From: Brevibacillus porteri
GTDB taxonomy: Bacteria; Bacillota; Bacilli; Brevibacillales; Brevibacillaceae
Length of the DNA: 64,000 nucleotides
Assembly (NCBI RefSeq): GCF_003013475.1
Contig: NZ_PXZO01000019.1
Span: forward strand, 85,203 to 149,202
Direction of reading: 5' to 3'
Positions 8,314-16,780 of this stretch are shown piece after piece (the first letter of the stretch is position 1; each line of letters starts with the position of its first letter). The position numbers were made by a program, and so were the translations under genes. The notes beneath the pieces were generated by a model. The model made no database searches. It was not told the DNA's origin and was given only the letters and a program-made list of their open reading frames with translations.

Positions 8314-10056
8314 TCAACCAGCCACATCCTGTTCCATTTGCTGACGACGGTACTGTTCTGCATACCAGCCGTTGCGCTGCATCAGCTCGTCATGTGTCCC
8401 CCGCTCGACGATCTGCCCCTCATCCAGCACGAGAATCAGTTGTGCATGCTGTACGGCAGACAGACGATGAGCGGTAATAATCGTCGTTTTATCTGCGCGT
8501 TCCTGTCTCAGATGACGCAGGATACTCTCCTCGGTCCGCGCATCCACAGCCGATAAAGAATCGTCGAGAATCAAGATACCCGCATCCATCAAAAGAGCGC
8601 GCGCAATGGAAATGCGCTGTTTTTGCCCACCGGAGAGGGTGACCCCCTTCTCTCCAACCATGGTTTGCAATCCATCTCTGAATTGCGCCAGATCTCTCTT
8701 CATCTCCGCAAGCTCCAAAGCATGCATCACGTCTTCGGTCGTCGCTTGTGGTTTCCCGAATGTAACATTTTCTGCAATCGTCCGTGAGAACAGCAAATGC
8801 TCCTGAGGCACATAGCCGATTTTTTCTCGCAGCGTATCGAAAGCAAGTCCCTCAATCGGGATGCCCCCGATAAACAGAGCTTGTTCCTTCATCTGATTTT
8901 GATGCAATAAAGCACGGCATAGCGTCGACTTGCCGCTTCCTGTCCGTCCGACAATCCCAAGCGTCTCTCCTTCACCCAAACGAAACGAGATGTCGGTGAG
9001 TGCCTGCTTGTCAGTCCCCGGATACGTAAAGGAAAAATGGCGTGCTTCTACGGTATTGGCGATTTGGCTCGTGACCGGATTCGCTGCCTCCGCCACATCT
9101 GGCTGCTCCACCATTAGCTCTGTAAAACGCTTGTGGGAAGCACCACCGCGCTGCAACACATTGACTAGCCAACCAAAGGCGAACATCGGCCAAATTAAAA
9201 GTCCCAAGTATAAATTGAACGCAACCAAATCCCCTAAGGAGATGACGCTGGTGAACACCAAATACGTCCCATAGCCCAGCCCGATCAAAAAGCTGAAGCC
9301 AATAATAATCGCGATTGTTGGCTCGAACAGGGCGTCGATCCGCGAAACGCTCACATTTCGCTCCAACGTTTTTTCACTGACCCGTCGATATGCCTCGATA
9401 TCGGCCTTTTCCTGAACAAATGCTCTCAATACCCGAACGCCCGATACGGATTGTTGAACATGATCATTCATCTCTCCGAAGGCTTCCTGCGCTAAGTAAA
9501 AGCGCTCATGCAGCAACCTTCCATAGTACGCCGTTGACCAAGCCAAAAACGGCATCGGGATCAGTGCAGCCAGCGTCAGCTTCCAATCAATCGCGGTCAC
9601 CATGACGCCCAGCGTTAACAAGGTCATGAACAGCGCATCGACAAGCGTAAGCACCCCTGTACTAGCTGTTTGTTCAATGGCAGGAATGTCGTTGGTAGCG
9701 ACGGCCATCAGATCCCCACTGCGTTTGCGATGAAAAAACGACGGGGTCATTCTCGTCAAATGGGCAAACAGTCGCTCGCGCAACGTCCTCTCCAGTATCA
9801 GGGCCCCCCCATTTAACAAGAACCGCCAGAGAAACCGCAATCCATACAAGCTAACACCCAAAACGAGCAAGATGACCACTGTTTGCGTCAAGTCAGCGTT
9901 TGTCAGGGAACTGTTGCGAATCGAATCCACCGTGTCCCCGATTAATTTCGGCGGCCAAAGCATGAGGACATCAATAATAAACAACACAGAGATTCCAATG
10001 ACGTACCGTTTCCAATAGGCACGGAAAAACCAAGATAATTGCCGTAGTGTCTGCAT
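8314..10056 (-). CDS. bmrC: Heterodimeric multidrug ABC exporter subunit, BmrC (YheI)-like
   Basis: This is a 580-residue fused permease-ATPase with six membrane segments, Walker A GRTGSGKST and signature LSGGQKQR. Its Walker B is MDAGILILDDSLSAVDA, in which Asp replaces the catalytic Glu. That substitution is the mark of the degenerate-site half of heterodimeric exporters, and it fits the complete site in the neighbouring BmrD-like subunit. ATG 10056 follows AGGTGATT; an in-frame ATG three codons upstream has no binding site. The leader contains a promoter followed closely by an intrinsic terminator, suggesting attenuation. Confidence 0.88.
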   Translation of the reverse strand: MQTLRQLSWFFRAYWKRYVIGISVLFIIDVLMLWPPKLIGDTVDSIRNSSLTNADLTQTVVILLVLGVSLYGLRFLWRFLLNGGALILERTLRERLFAHLTRMTPSFFHRKRSGDLMAVATNDIPAIEQTASTGVLTLVDALFMTLLTLGVMVTAIDWKLTLAALIPMPFLAWSTAYYGRLLHERFYLAQEAFGEMNDHVQQSVSGVRVLRAFVQEKADIEAYRRVSEKTLERNVSVSRIDALFEPTIAIIIGFSFLIGLGYGTYLVFTSVISLGDLVAFNLYLGLLIWPMFAFGWLVNVLQRGGASHKRFTELMVEQPDVAEAANPVTSQIANTVEARHFSFTYPGTDKQALTDISFRLGEGETLGIVGRTGSGKSTLCRALLHQNQMKEQALFIGGIPIEGLAFDTLREKIGYVPQEHLLFSRTIAENVTFGKPQATTEDVMHALELAEMKRDLAQFRDGLQTMVGEKGVTLSGGQKQRISIARALLMDAGILILDDSLSAVDARTEESILRHLRQERADKTTIITAHRLSAVQHAQLILVLDEGQIVERGTHDELMQRNGWYAEQYRRQQMEQDVAG

Positions 10057-10095
10057 GTAAATCACCTCTATTTATTCATACCTAACAGCACGACT

Positions 10096-10126
10096 AAAAA
10101 AGGGCTTGCGAATCACACGCAGCCCT
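10096..10126 (-). terminator. Intrinsic terminator in the bmrC leader (possible attenuator)
   Basis: On the minus strand GGGCTGCG pairs with CGCAAGCCC (one bulged A), followed by TTTTTT. It lies about 40 bases upstream of the bmrC start codon. It may simply end the upstream acetyltransferase transcript. However, it also lies about 10 bases downstream of the expected start of transcription from the promoter at 10144-10172, so it could act as an attenuator. Confidence 0.7.
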
Positions 10127-10143
10127 CTTGATCTGTCTTCACC

Positions 10144-10172
10144 ATCGTAATTGACAGAATTTTCATTGTCAA
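10144..10172 (-). promoter_or_regulatory. SigA-type promoter for bmrCD, within an inverted repeat
   Basis: TTGACA (10172-10167), a 17-base spacer and TACGAT (10149-10144) give a near-consensus promoter pointing at bmrC. The -35 region is half of an inverted repeat, ATTGACA-N10-TGTCAAT (10150-10173), which could be a repressor or activator site. A 17-codon frame (10166-10113) starts between the -35 and -10 elements and ends inside the 5' arm of the downstream terminator; it would be translated only from read-through transcripts. Confidence 0.65.
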
Positions 10173-10194
10173 TCGAAGCATACAGTTCAATCTA

Positions 10195-10767
10195 CTATTT
10201 TTTATCGGTTTTCCAGTCAAGCCATTCCTCTTTTAGCAGGCTGTAAGTGGCATGATCCACGTAATGATCGTAAAGGAATTCATTCCGGCGGAGTATCCCT
10301 TCCAGTTGAAACCCTAATCGTTCTGGAATCGATCTGCTCTTATCGTTTTCCGTAGCAGCCTGAATCGTTACTTTTTCCAAATCCCATGACCCGAAGATCA
10401 ATACATCCAAGTAGGTCGCCACTGCTTCTGTCATCAGGCCTTTGCCTTGAAATTGTGATCCCAGCCAGTAGCCAATAGACGTCTTTTTGTTGATCCAATC
10501 CACCGTATGTACGCCGACTGTACCAGCCAGACGTCCTTGGTACCAAATGCCGTAGTTGATGCCGCGATTATCGTTGTACTGATGGATCGTCGCTTGGATG
10601 AATTGGCGAGAATCCTCTACCTTCTTCGTATAATTCAGCCACGGCAGCCATTCCATAAGATTCTCCCGGTTCGAATCCGTAAGCAAAAATAACTCCTCAG
10701 CATCTGCTAATTCTAATTGTTTCAAGTATGTATCTTCATTGATTGCTATCCGTTGAATCGTTTGCAT
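10195..10767 (-). CDS. GNAT family N-acetyltransferase (RimL/YdaF-like)
   Basis: This 190-residue protein has the RimL-type GNAT layout: an N-terminal substrate arm (LELADAEELFLL, NRENLMEWLPW), the central IGYWLGSQFQGKGLMTEA motif carrying the acetyl-CoA pyrophosphate loop, then NDKSRSIPERLGFQLEGILR and a terminal YSLLKEEW. It resembles Bacillus YdaF and ribosomal-protein serine N-acetyltransferases, which modify the N-terminal amine of proteins or a small amine; the true substrate is unknown. ATG 10767 follows AAGGGGAG. A terminator separates it from mtnA upstream. Confidence 0.88.
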   Translation of the reverse strand: MQTIQRIAINEDTYLKQLELADAEELFLLTDSNRENLMEWLPWLNYTKKVEDSRQFIQATIHQYNDNRGINYGIWYQGRLAGTVGVHTVDWINKKTSIGYWLGSQFQGKGLMTEAVATYLDVLIFGSWDLEKVTIQAATENDKSRSIPERLGFQLEGILRRNEFLYDHYVDHATYSLLKEEWLDWKTDKK

Positions 10768-10816
10768 ACGAATCTCCCCTTTTCTTGGATATTTTACTGG
10801 AAAACGCCAAAATGAG

Positions 10817-10855
10817 CAAAAAAGCGCCCGCCAGTAACAACAGGGCGAACGCTTA
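10817..10855 (-). terminator. Intrinsic terminator of the mtnKA operon
   Basis: On the minus strand AAGCGTTCGCC pairs with GGCGGGCGCTT (two G-U pairs) and runs into TTTTTT. It starts 13 bases after the mtnA stop codon. Confidence 0.85.
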
Positions 10856-10867
10856 TCAATCATTCTT

Positions 10868-11908
10868 TTATGGTTTGCTATTGCCGATCTCGTCCGGCTT
10901 GAAAATGCCTGTCTCCGTGACGATCGCTGTAATGTACTTCGCAGGCGTTACATCGAACGCAGGATTGTACACCTTGATATCGTCTGGAGCTACCTGTTTG
11001 CCCAAGCCATGGGTAATTTCCTCGGCTGGACGCTCTTCAATCGGAATATCTGCGCCTGTCGGAGTGTCCAGATCGACGGAGGACAAAGGAGCTGCCACGT
11101 AAAAAGGAATGCCGTGAGCTTTTGCCAATACCGCTACCCCATACGTACCAATTTTGTTGGCGACATCGCCATTCGCTGCTACGCGGTCTGTACCCACGAT
11201 GACAGCCTCTACTTTCCCTTGGGACATAACCATCGCCGCCATGTTGTCGCAGATCAGCGTCACATCAATCCCTGCTTGCTGCAATTCAAATGCAGTAAGA
11301 CGAGCGCCTTGCAGGACAGGACGGGTTTCGTCCGCGTACACCTTCAGGTTCCAGCCGCGTTCCTTTGCCAAATAAAATGGAGCGGTAGCCGTACCGTACG
11401 CTGCTGTAGCCAATGCGCCTGGATTACAGTGCGTGAGAATTCCCATACCGTCATGCAACAGAGTGAGCAGATGCTCTCCAATGGTCCGGCATACTTCAGC
11501 GTCTTCCTTTTGAATCGTCAGTGCTTCATCGAGCACAGCCGCCTTCAACTCGGCAATCGACGCTCCGCTTTCTTTTTCAACACGAGCTTTGATGCGATCC
11601 AACGCCCAGAACAGATTCACGGCTGTCGGACGGGAAGAGCCCAGGTAGTCTGCCTGCTGGTTCAGTTCCTGCCAAAACTCGTCGTAGTTACTCGCTTCAC
11701 TGCCACGAATACCAAGGTAGAGCCCGTAAGCCGCCGCCATGCCAATCGCCGGTGCGCCTCGTACTTCCAAGCGACGAATGGAACCCCATACTTGCTCGGA
11801 GGTAGTCAAGTTCAAATAGATCGTTTCTACTGGCAGACGCGTCTGGTCTAGCAAGACCAATGCGTCATTCTCCCACTTAACAGGTGCCAATTGGGTGCTG
11901 GTTGTCAT
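10868..11908 (-). CDS. mtnA: S-methyl-5-thioribose-1-phosphate isomerase
   Basis: This 346-residue enzyme of methionine salvage converts methylthioribose 1-phosphate to methylthioribulose 1-phosphate. It belongs to the eIF2B-alpha-like fold; visible landmarks are [20 protein letters not shown] near the N-terminus, the catalytic-region Cys in [17 protein letters not shown], and the metal/acid segment [20 protein letters not shown]. Length matches the family. It overlaps mtnK by four bases, so the two are translationally coupled: the kinase produces the substrate that this enzyme isomerises. Expression is expected to be controlled by the SAM-I riboswitch upstream of mtnK. Confidence 0.97.
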   Translation of the reverse strand: MTTSTQLAPVKWENDALVLLDQTRLPVETIYLNLTTSEQVWGSIRRLEVRGAPAIGMAAAYGLYLGIRGSEASNYDEFWQELNQQADYLGSSRPTAVNLFWALDRIKARVEKESGASIAELKAAVLDEALTIQKEDAEVCRTIGEHLLTLLHDGMGILTHCNPGALATAAYGTATAPFYLAKERGWNLKVYADETRPVLQGARLTAFELQQAGIDVTLICDNMAAMVMSQGKVEAVIVGTDRVAANGDVANKIGTYGVAVLAKAHGIPFYVAAPLSSVDLDTPTGADIPIEERPAEEITHGLGKQVAPDDIKVYNPAFDVTPAKYITAIVTETGIFKPDEIGNSKP

Positions 11909-13134
11909 ACTGTTGTAGCCTCCTGATAGTAACGTTCGGTCACAGTGCGTACGATGTCCGTGATATCTGTCGATTCGTCGATGCCGCCGCGACCGAGAAT
12001 CAGCGCTTCTCCAATCGAGAGAGCCAGACGCTCTGCTTCTGCGCGAGTCTGGTCGTCTTCAATGGCATTCAGGTCCGCTACGCCTGCCAAGCCGATGACA
12101 CGGCGCAAGATTTTGCATCCGGCATAGCCTGCTGTATCCTGAATCAAGCGCTTCACGTAGCTTTGCCACAGTCCCTCGACATGGGCGCTGCGCTCTTTGG
12201 CTTGCTTGTGCCAGAGCTGAACGAATTGCGAAACGAATTCATTCCAGACATCCTCGACCGTTTCAAGTAAGTATTCGCGGTACGCTTCCCGTTCTCCTTG
12301 ATCTTTTTGCAAACCGTGCTGTCCTGCGTAGTTGAGCAATAGATTGGCAATGACCGCCCCGATGTCAAAACCGATTGGACCGTAGTAAGCGAACTCTGGA
12401 TCGATTGCTTTCAAGCTGTTTTCCGTGATGAAAATACTTCCCGTATGCAAGTCACCATGCAGCAGCGCTTCCGAGCGCGTAAGGAAATCGTATTTCAGCT
12501 TGGCGATTTCCAGCTTCAGCGGCCTGTTGTTCCAGATCGCCTCGACTTCCCGGCGAATCAACGGGTTGAAGTCGTTGGTAGGCGCATTTTCATACGGATC
12601 GGTAAAGACGAGATCTTCCGTGATTTTGCATAATTCTGGATTTATGAATGTTCCGACTAGCGCTTTTTTATCGTACGGATGCGCGCCCAGATCGGAGGTG
12701 AAGAACAAGGTTTGCGCGAGAAAACGACCAATTTGCTTCGCGAATAGTGGGTACCGCTTTCCTTCGATCAGACCTTTGCGCATGATGATGTGGTCCCCGA
12801 CGTTTTCCATGACAGTCAACGCAAGTTCCCCATCGAAATGATACACCTGCGGCACCAAGTCTGGAACGTATTTGTGCTGAATGCGGAGTGCCTCGCTCTC
12901 GATACGAGCCCGATCAATCGTAAGTGGCCAAGATTCTCCCACGACGCGGGCAAAAGGCAGTGCTTGTTTGACAATAACGCTCTTACCGGTTGCCAACTCC
13001 TGAATGTCAAAAACCAGATTGAGATTGCCATCCCCGATTTCACGGCTGGTCAGCTCTGCTCCTTCGCTAAAAAGACCTGGTATTCCTTTTACGTACTCCA
13101 CTGCTTCCTGTTCAGTCAATGCGCGATATGCCAT
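11905..13134 (-). CDS. mtnK: 5-methylthioribose kinase
   Basis: This 409-residue cytoplasmic kinase phosphorylates methylthioribose at C1, the first committed step of this salvage branch. It has the aminoglycoside-phosphotransferase-like fold: a glycine-rich ATP loop ([11 protein letters not shown]), the VIVKQALPF lysine, [10 protein letters not shown] with the catalytic Asp, and [20 protein letters not shown] 13134 follows AGGGGAG. It is first in the mtnKA operon, 66 bases after a SAM-I riboswitch terminator. Confidence 0.97.
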   Translation of the reverse strand: MAYRALTEQEAVEYVKGIPGLFSEGAELTSREIGDGNLNLVFDIQELATGKSVIVKQALPFARVVGESWPLTIDRARIESEALRIQHKYVPDLVPQVYHFDGELALTVMENVGDHIIMRKGLIEGKRYPLFAKQIGRFLAQTLFFTSDLGAHPYDKKALVGTFINPELCKITEDLVFTDPYENAPTNDFNPLIRREVEAIWNNRPLKLEIAKLKYDFLTRSEALLHGDLHTGSIFITENSLKAIDPEFAYYGPIGFDIGAVIANLLLNYAGQHGLQKDQGEREAYREYLLETVEDVWNEFVSQFVQLWHKQAKERSAHVEGLWQSYVKRLIQDTAGYAGCKILRRVIGLAGVADLNAIEDDQTRAEAERLALSIGEALILGRGGIDESTDITDIVRTVTERYYQEATTV

Positions 13135-13200
13135 GATTCCAAAACTCCCCTCTACGTATTTTTCCTCTATCTCTACTTGTTTTGTTTGAGTACCTGAAGC

Positions 13201-13413
13201 AATAAAAAGACCTCTTTTCCCGAAGAAAAGAGGTCGCTGTCGTCACGTGTAAGAACCGTGTTGATGTCCCCCTTATCTTCCAGACTACTTTTGTTTCTGC
13301 AGGAATTAGCACCGTGCATGTCGCCTGTCAATCAGTCGCTTCCTCGCGTCTGAATGGCGTCATGTCGGTTGCCGGGTATCATCGGGCCAGTCCCTCCACC
13401 TTCTCTGGATAAG
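13201..13413 (-). promoter_or_regulatory. SAM-I riboswitch (S-box) of mtnKA, with terminator
   Basis: On the minus strand the P1 arms CTTATC (13413) and GATAAG (13272) enclose the S-box core: AGGGACTGGCCC, the GATGATACCCGGCAACC kink-turn segment and GGTGCTAATTCC. The expression platform is the hairpin GACCTCTTTTC...GAAAAGAGGTC at 13207-13235, followed by TTTTTATT. SAM binding is expected to favour termination, so mtnKA is read when methionine and SAM are scarce. Confidence 0.97.
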
Positions 13414-13449
13414 GTATCCAAAACGTATTCGGTTTTTGATTTAGTTTGA

Positions 13450-13479
13450 ATCATACAACCAACGCTTCCGCGATGTCAA
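13450..13479 (-). promoter_or_regulatory. SigA promoter of mtnKA
   Basis: TTGACA (13479-13474), an 18-base spacer and TATGAT (13455-13450) lie about 40 bases upstream of the riboswitch P1 stem, correctly oriented for mtnK. Confidence 0.8.
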
Positions 13480-13511
13480 CACCCTTTTGTGCAAAAATTC
13501 GCACCTTGCTA

Positions 13512-13834
13512 TCAGTAGCTGTATTGTGTTCCCGATGCCGCAGGTCGCTCCCAATTCCACCAGTCTATCTTGCCTAGAAACGCTGCTGTTATCGACTTTT
13601 CGGCCTTGAGCTTCAGCAGTTCTTTGGTAGGTCCGGTGAGGACGGCTCTGTAGATTCGCACTCCGTTTTGAACAGCCAAGGCCGTACTTTTTCCCCACGG
13701 TAGTCGTCCAAGGAAGAGTAGGCGCGACAAAAGGTTTCCTGTGTCAGCCGGAAAAGATAGCGGTAAATATCGTTTACATGCAGCCGGTACACATCCTCCA
13801 GACCTACTTTCCCAAGCCGTTCACACCCCTTCAT
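13512..13834 (-). pseudogene. Remnant of an ECF sigma / anti-sigma factor pair
   Basis: The frame from 13834 reads an ECF sigma region 2 (DVYRLHVNDIYRYLFRLTQ, then ETFCRAYSSLDDYRGEKVRPWLFK). The roughly ten residues usually found between these two parts (the AEDLVQ segment) are missing. After WLFKT the frame departs from any sigma sequence and stops at 13613. The overlapping frame continues with VRIYRAVLTGPTKELLKLK and AAFLGKIDWWNWE, which looks like the C-terminal end of an anti-sigma factor, stopping at 13512. All sigma region 4 and the anti-sigma N-terminus are gone. The picture is a sigma/anti-sigma operon collapsed by an internal deletion. The anti-sigma assignment is from pattern recall only. 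Confidence 0.65.
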
Positions 13835-13920
13835 CCCTTACCACGAAGGAAGTGCCAAATAGTTTCACCTTCGTCTTATTTTTCTGATAACCTGCTGCAC
13901 ATTCACTGCAAAAACAAGGA

Positions 13921-13949
13921 TTGACTCCTGACAATGAACGTCATATCAT
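13921..13949 (+). promoter_or_regulatory. SigA promoter of mtnWXBD
   Basis: TTGACT (13921-13926), a 17-base spacer and TATCAT (13944-13949) lie about 18 bases before the P1 stem of the second SAM riboswitch. Confidence 0.75.
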
Positions 13950-13966
13950 GGGGGAAACGAATAACT

Positions 13967-14200
13967 CTTATCGCGAGCTGGCTGAGGGACTGGCCCTATG
14001 ATGCCCGGCAACCGGCGCTATACCATGAATCGTACGCGGATGATGCGTACCTTGGATAGCGAAACGGTGCTAATTCCAACGGATAAGAGTCGAGATGGAG
14101 CCTTTTGGGCTCGTTTCGGCTACTGACCCGAGAGATGAGAGGAGACGAGACGCTTTCATAGTCGACAACCGCCTCCCCGCTCAATGGGGAGGCTTTTTTT
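13967..14200 (+). promoter_or_regulatory. SAM-I riboswitch (S-box) of mtnWXBD, with terminator
   Basis: The aptamer runs from CTTATC (13967) to GATAAG (14087), with AGGGACTGGCCC, TGATGCCCGGCAACC and GGTGCTAATTCC in order. The segment after it (14088-14165) can form an antiterminator, and GCCTCCCC...GGGGAGGC with TTTTTTT (14171-14200) is the terminator. It mirrors the switch on the divergent mtnKA operon, so both halves of the pathway respond to SAM. Confidence 0.97.
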
Positions 14201-14227
14201 AATCATTCAAGGAGGATGAGACGTACC

Positions 14228-15442
14228 ATGAGTGAACAACGTATCCTCGTCACCTATCTCACACAAGCAAAAGACTTGAACAAGAAAGCGCAAGCCATTG
14301 CTGTCGGCATGACAGTCGGTTCCTGGACGGACCTGCCGCTTGCCAAGCAAGCTGAGCTAGCGCCGTATCTTGGTGAAGCCGTGAGTGCGACACCGCTTGC
14401 GACACTGGAAAACGGAGAAACACGCGGTTTGATTACCGTCAGCTATCCGACCCGCAATTTTACAGCAGACATTCCATCCTTGTTGACCGGAATATTCGGC
14501 AAACTGTCGATGGATGGCAAAATTAAGCTCGTCGACATCGTTTTCCCTGACTCATTCCTTCAGGCTTTTCCTGGACCGAAGTTCGGCATTGATGGTCTGC
14601 GCGAACGTTTAGGAGCACATAACCGTCCACTCTTGATGAGCATTTTCAAATCGTGCCTGGGTCTTCCTTTCGATGACCTGAAGACGCAATTTCGGGCACA
14701 AGCCTTAGGCGGAGTCGATCTGGTGAAAGATGACGAAATCTTCTTTGCAGATGATCGCGCTCCTTTTATCGAACGGATCAAAGCGTTCAAGCAAATCGCC
14801 CAGGAGACAGAAGCCGAAACAGGCAAGCCCGTCCTTTATGCAGCCAACCTGACTGGACCAGTGCATGAGCTGAACGAAAAAGCGAAACGTGCGGTAGATG
14901 CAGGTGCTGACTGCCTCTTGTTCAATGTGCTGGCCTTTGGATTCGATGCCCTGCACCGTTTGGCAGCCGATCCAGATGTACACGTACCGATCATGGCGCA
15001 TCCAGCATTGGCAGGCGCTTACTATCCATCACCTGACTACGGTATCGCCACCCCGCTTCTGCTCGGAACGTTGATGCGCGTAGCTGGTGCAGATTTGGTA
15101 CTCTTCCCATCTCCATATGGCAACGTCGCCTTGGACAAGACAGAAGCGTTACAGCTCGCCAAGCATTTGACCGACCCACTGAATGGTGTACGCCGTTCCT
15201 TCCCGGTTCCATCTGCCGGCATTCATCCTGGGCTGGTTCCACAGCTTTATCAAGACTTCGGTCTAGATCAAATTGTCAATGCAGGTGGCGGAATCCACGG
15301 TCATCCCGGTGGAGCAACCGCAGGAGCGAAAGCATTCGTCGCCGCGATTGAGGCTGTCACCGCAGGCCGAACACTGAAAGAGGCTGCCGCGGAATCACAA
15401 GAACTGGCGATCGCCCTGGAAAAGTGGGGTAGTGCACGATGA
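14228..15442 (+). CDS. mtnW: 2,3-diketo-5-methylthiopentyl-1-phosphate enolase (RuBisCO-like protein)
   Basis: This 404-residue RuBisCO-like enzyme (form IV) enolises the diketo phosphate formed by MtnB. The C-terminal barrel is recognisable: GGVDLVKDDEIFFAD corresponds to the carbamylated-lysine segment, and PIMAHPALAGAYY and GGGIHGHPGGATAGAKAF to the phosphate-binding loops. ATG 14228 is 12 bases after AAGGAGG; an ATG at 14216 sits directly on the binding site and is unlikely. First gene of mtnWXBD; it overlaps mtnX by four bases. Confidence 0.96.
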   Translation: MSEQRILVTYLTQAKDLNKKAQAIAVGMTVGSWTDLPLAKQAELAPYLGEAVSATPLATLENGETRGLITVSYPTRNFTADIPSLLTGIFGKLSMDGKIKLVDIVFPDSFLQAFPGPKFGIDGLRERLGAHNRPLLMSIFKSCLGLPFDDLKTQFRAQALGGVDLVKDDEIFFADDRAPFIERIKAFKQIAQETEAETGKPVLYAANLTGPVHELNEKAKRAVDAGADCLLFNVLAFGFDALHRLAADPDVHVPIMAHPALAGAYYPSPDYGIATPLLLGTLMRVAGADLVLFPSPYGNVALDKTEALQLAKHLTDPLNGVRRSFPVPSAGIHPGLVPQLYQDFGLDQIVNAGGGIHGHPGGATAGAKAFVAAIEAVTAGRTLKEAAAESQELAIALEKWGSAR

Positions 15443-16107
15443 GCAAGAAGCTCGTCCTGTTCTGCGATTTCGACGGAACGATTACCGAAAAAGACAACAT
15501 TGTAGCGATTGTCCGCAAGTTTGCTCCCCCTGAGTGGGAAGCCTTGACGGAGCAAATCCTTTCGCAAAAAATAAGCGTTCAAGAAGGGGTAGGCAAGCTG
15601 TTTCAACTCTTGCCCTCCTCCTTGCGCCAGGACATTATTGATTTCATTGTCCAAGAAGCGACGATTCGCCCGGGATTTGCTGAATTCGTGAGCTATTGCC
15701 GCGAAGAAGGCATTGAGCTGTTGATCACGAGTGGTGGCATCGACTTTTTCCTGGAGCCTATCCTGGCACCTTTTGATCTTACCGATGTACCGATCTACTG
15801 CAATGGCAGTGATTTCAGCGGAGAGCGCATCACCATTACATGGCCCAACGCGTGCGATGAGCATTGCACGAACGGCTGCGGCATGTGCAAGACGACAATC
15901 ATCCGCCGTTACGATCCAGCAACCCATTTCCGCATCGTCATCGGCGACTCTATCACTGATTTGGCTGGAGCCAAAATCGCTGACTATGTGATTGCCCGTC
16001 ACTTCCTCGCTGACAAGGCGGAAGAGCTGCAATTGTCGCATAGCAAGTTCGCTACGTTCCACGATGTGATTCGCATTTTACAGCAAGTCCAACAGGAGGT
16101 CGTCTAA
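15439..16107 (+). CDS. mtnX: 2-hydroxy-3-keto-5-methylthiopentenyl-1-phosphate phosphatase
   Basis: This 222-residue HAD-superfamily phosphatase removes phosphate from the enol product of MtnW, giving acireductone. HAD motif I is FCDFDGTITEKDN near the N-terminus, motif II is LLITSGGIDFF and motif III/IV is IVIGDSITDLAGAK. A CDEHCTNGCGMCK cysteine cluster, usual in MtnX, is present at about 135-150. ATG overlaps the mtnW stop. Together MtnW and MtnX replace the bifunctional MtnC found in other bacteria. Confidence 0.95.
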   Translation: MSKKLVLFCDFDGTITEKDNIVAIVRKFAPPEWEALTEQILSQKISVQEGVGKLFQLLPSSLRQDIIDFIVQEATIRPGFAEFVSYCREEGIELLITSGGIDFFLEPILAPFDLTDVPIYCNGSDFSGERITITWPNACDEHCTNGCGMCKTTIIRRYDPATHFRIVIGDSITDLAGAKIADYVIARHFLADKAEELQLSHSKFATFHDVIRILQQVQQEVV

Positions 16108-16110
16108 CTC

Positions 16111-16767
16111 ATGACTGCAACACTCGAACAACGTCTAGATGCCTTTCGCCGTCTGGATGACGCCAAGCTGACATTTGCCCGCCGGGACTGGTTTCCCGGC
16201 ACCAGCGGCAATCTCTCTATTAAAATACAAAACGATCCCTTGCAATTTGCCGTAACGGCAAGCGGCAAAGACAAAACCAAGCTGTCCCCCGAAGATTATC
16301 TGGTCGTAGATCAAGACTCGCGTCCGGTGGATGAAACTACGCTCAAGCCTTCCGCGGAAACGCTCATCCACGCCGTCGTCTACAAATCGTTCCCGAAGGC
16401 GGGTGCTTGCTTCCACGTCCATACCGTGTGGAACAACCTCATTTCCGAGCTGTACTTTGGACAACGAGCCTTCTCCATTCAAGGACAAGAGCTGATCAAG
16501 GGACTCGGAATCTGGGAAGAAAACGCGCGCATTACTGTTCCGATTGTTGAGAACTTTGCCGATATTCCGACCTTGGCTACCGAAATTGAAAAAGTGATCA
16601 CACCAGAAGTTCCCGGTGTACTCATCCGTAACCACGGTATCTACACGTGGGGCGGCAATGACTTCGAGGCCAAGCGCCACCTGGAAGCTTTTGAATTCCT
16701 ATTCGAGTATCACGCCCGCTGGCTGCAATTGCGCCAAGCAGTCGTGTCCACTACAACCACCAATTAA
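16111..16767 (+). CDS. mtnB: Methylthioribulose-1-phosphate dehydratase
   Basis: This 218-residue zinc enzyme of the class II aldolase/adducin family dehydrates methylthioribulose 1-phosphate to the diketo form. Visible landmarks are FPGTSGNLS near the N-terminus, the zinc-site histidines in CFHVHTVWNN and the later IRNHGIYTWG. An AGGAGG lies within the end of mtnX, three bases separate the genes, and translation coupling is likely. It acts before MtnW in the pathway although it lies after it in the operon. Confidence 0.96.
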   Translation: MTATLEQRLDAFRRLDDAKLTFARRDWFPGTSGNLSIKIQNDPLQFAVTASGKDKTKLSPEDYLVVDQDSRPVDETTLKPSAETLIHAVVYKSFPKAGACFHVHTVWNNLISELYFGQRAFSIQGQELIKGLGIWEENARITVPIVENFADIPTLATEIEKVITPEVPGVLIRNHGIYTWGGNDFEAKRHLEAFEFLFEYHARWLQLRQAVVSTTTTN

Positions 16768-16780
16768 GGAGGAATAAACG

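Noticed and set aside
10113..10166. 17-codon leader peptide gene before bmrC
   Set aside because: Its start codon lies between the -35 and -10 boxes of the best promoter and has no binding site, so it is kept only as a remark, not as a gene.
11009..11851. 280-codon plus-strand frame opposite mtnA
   Set aside because: Antisense to a certain gene, no ribosome binding site and no recognisable domain.
15301..16062. 253-codon minus-strand frame opposite mtnW/mtnX
   Set aside because: Fully antisense to two certain enzyme genes; no binding site.
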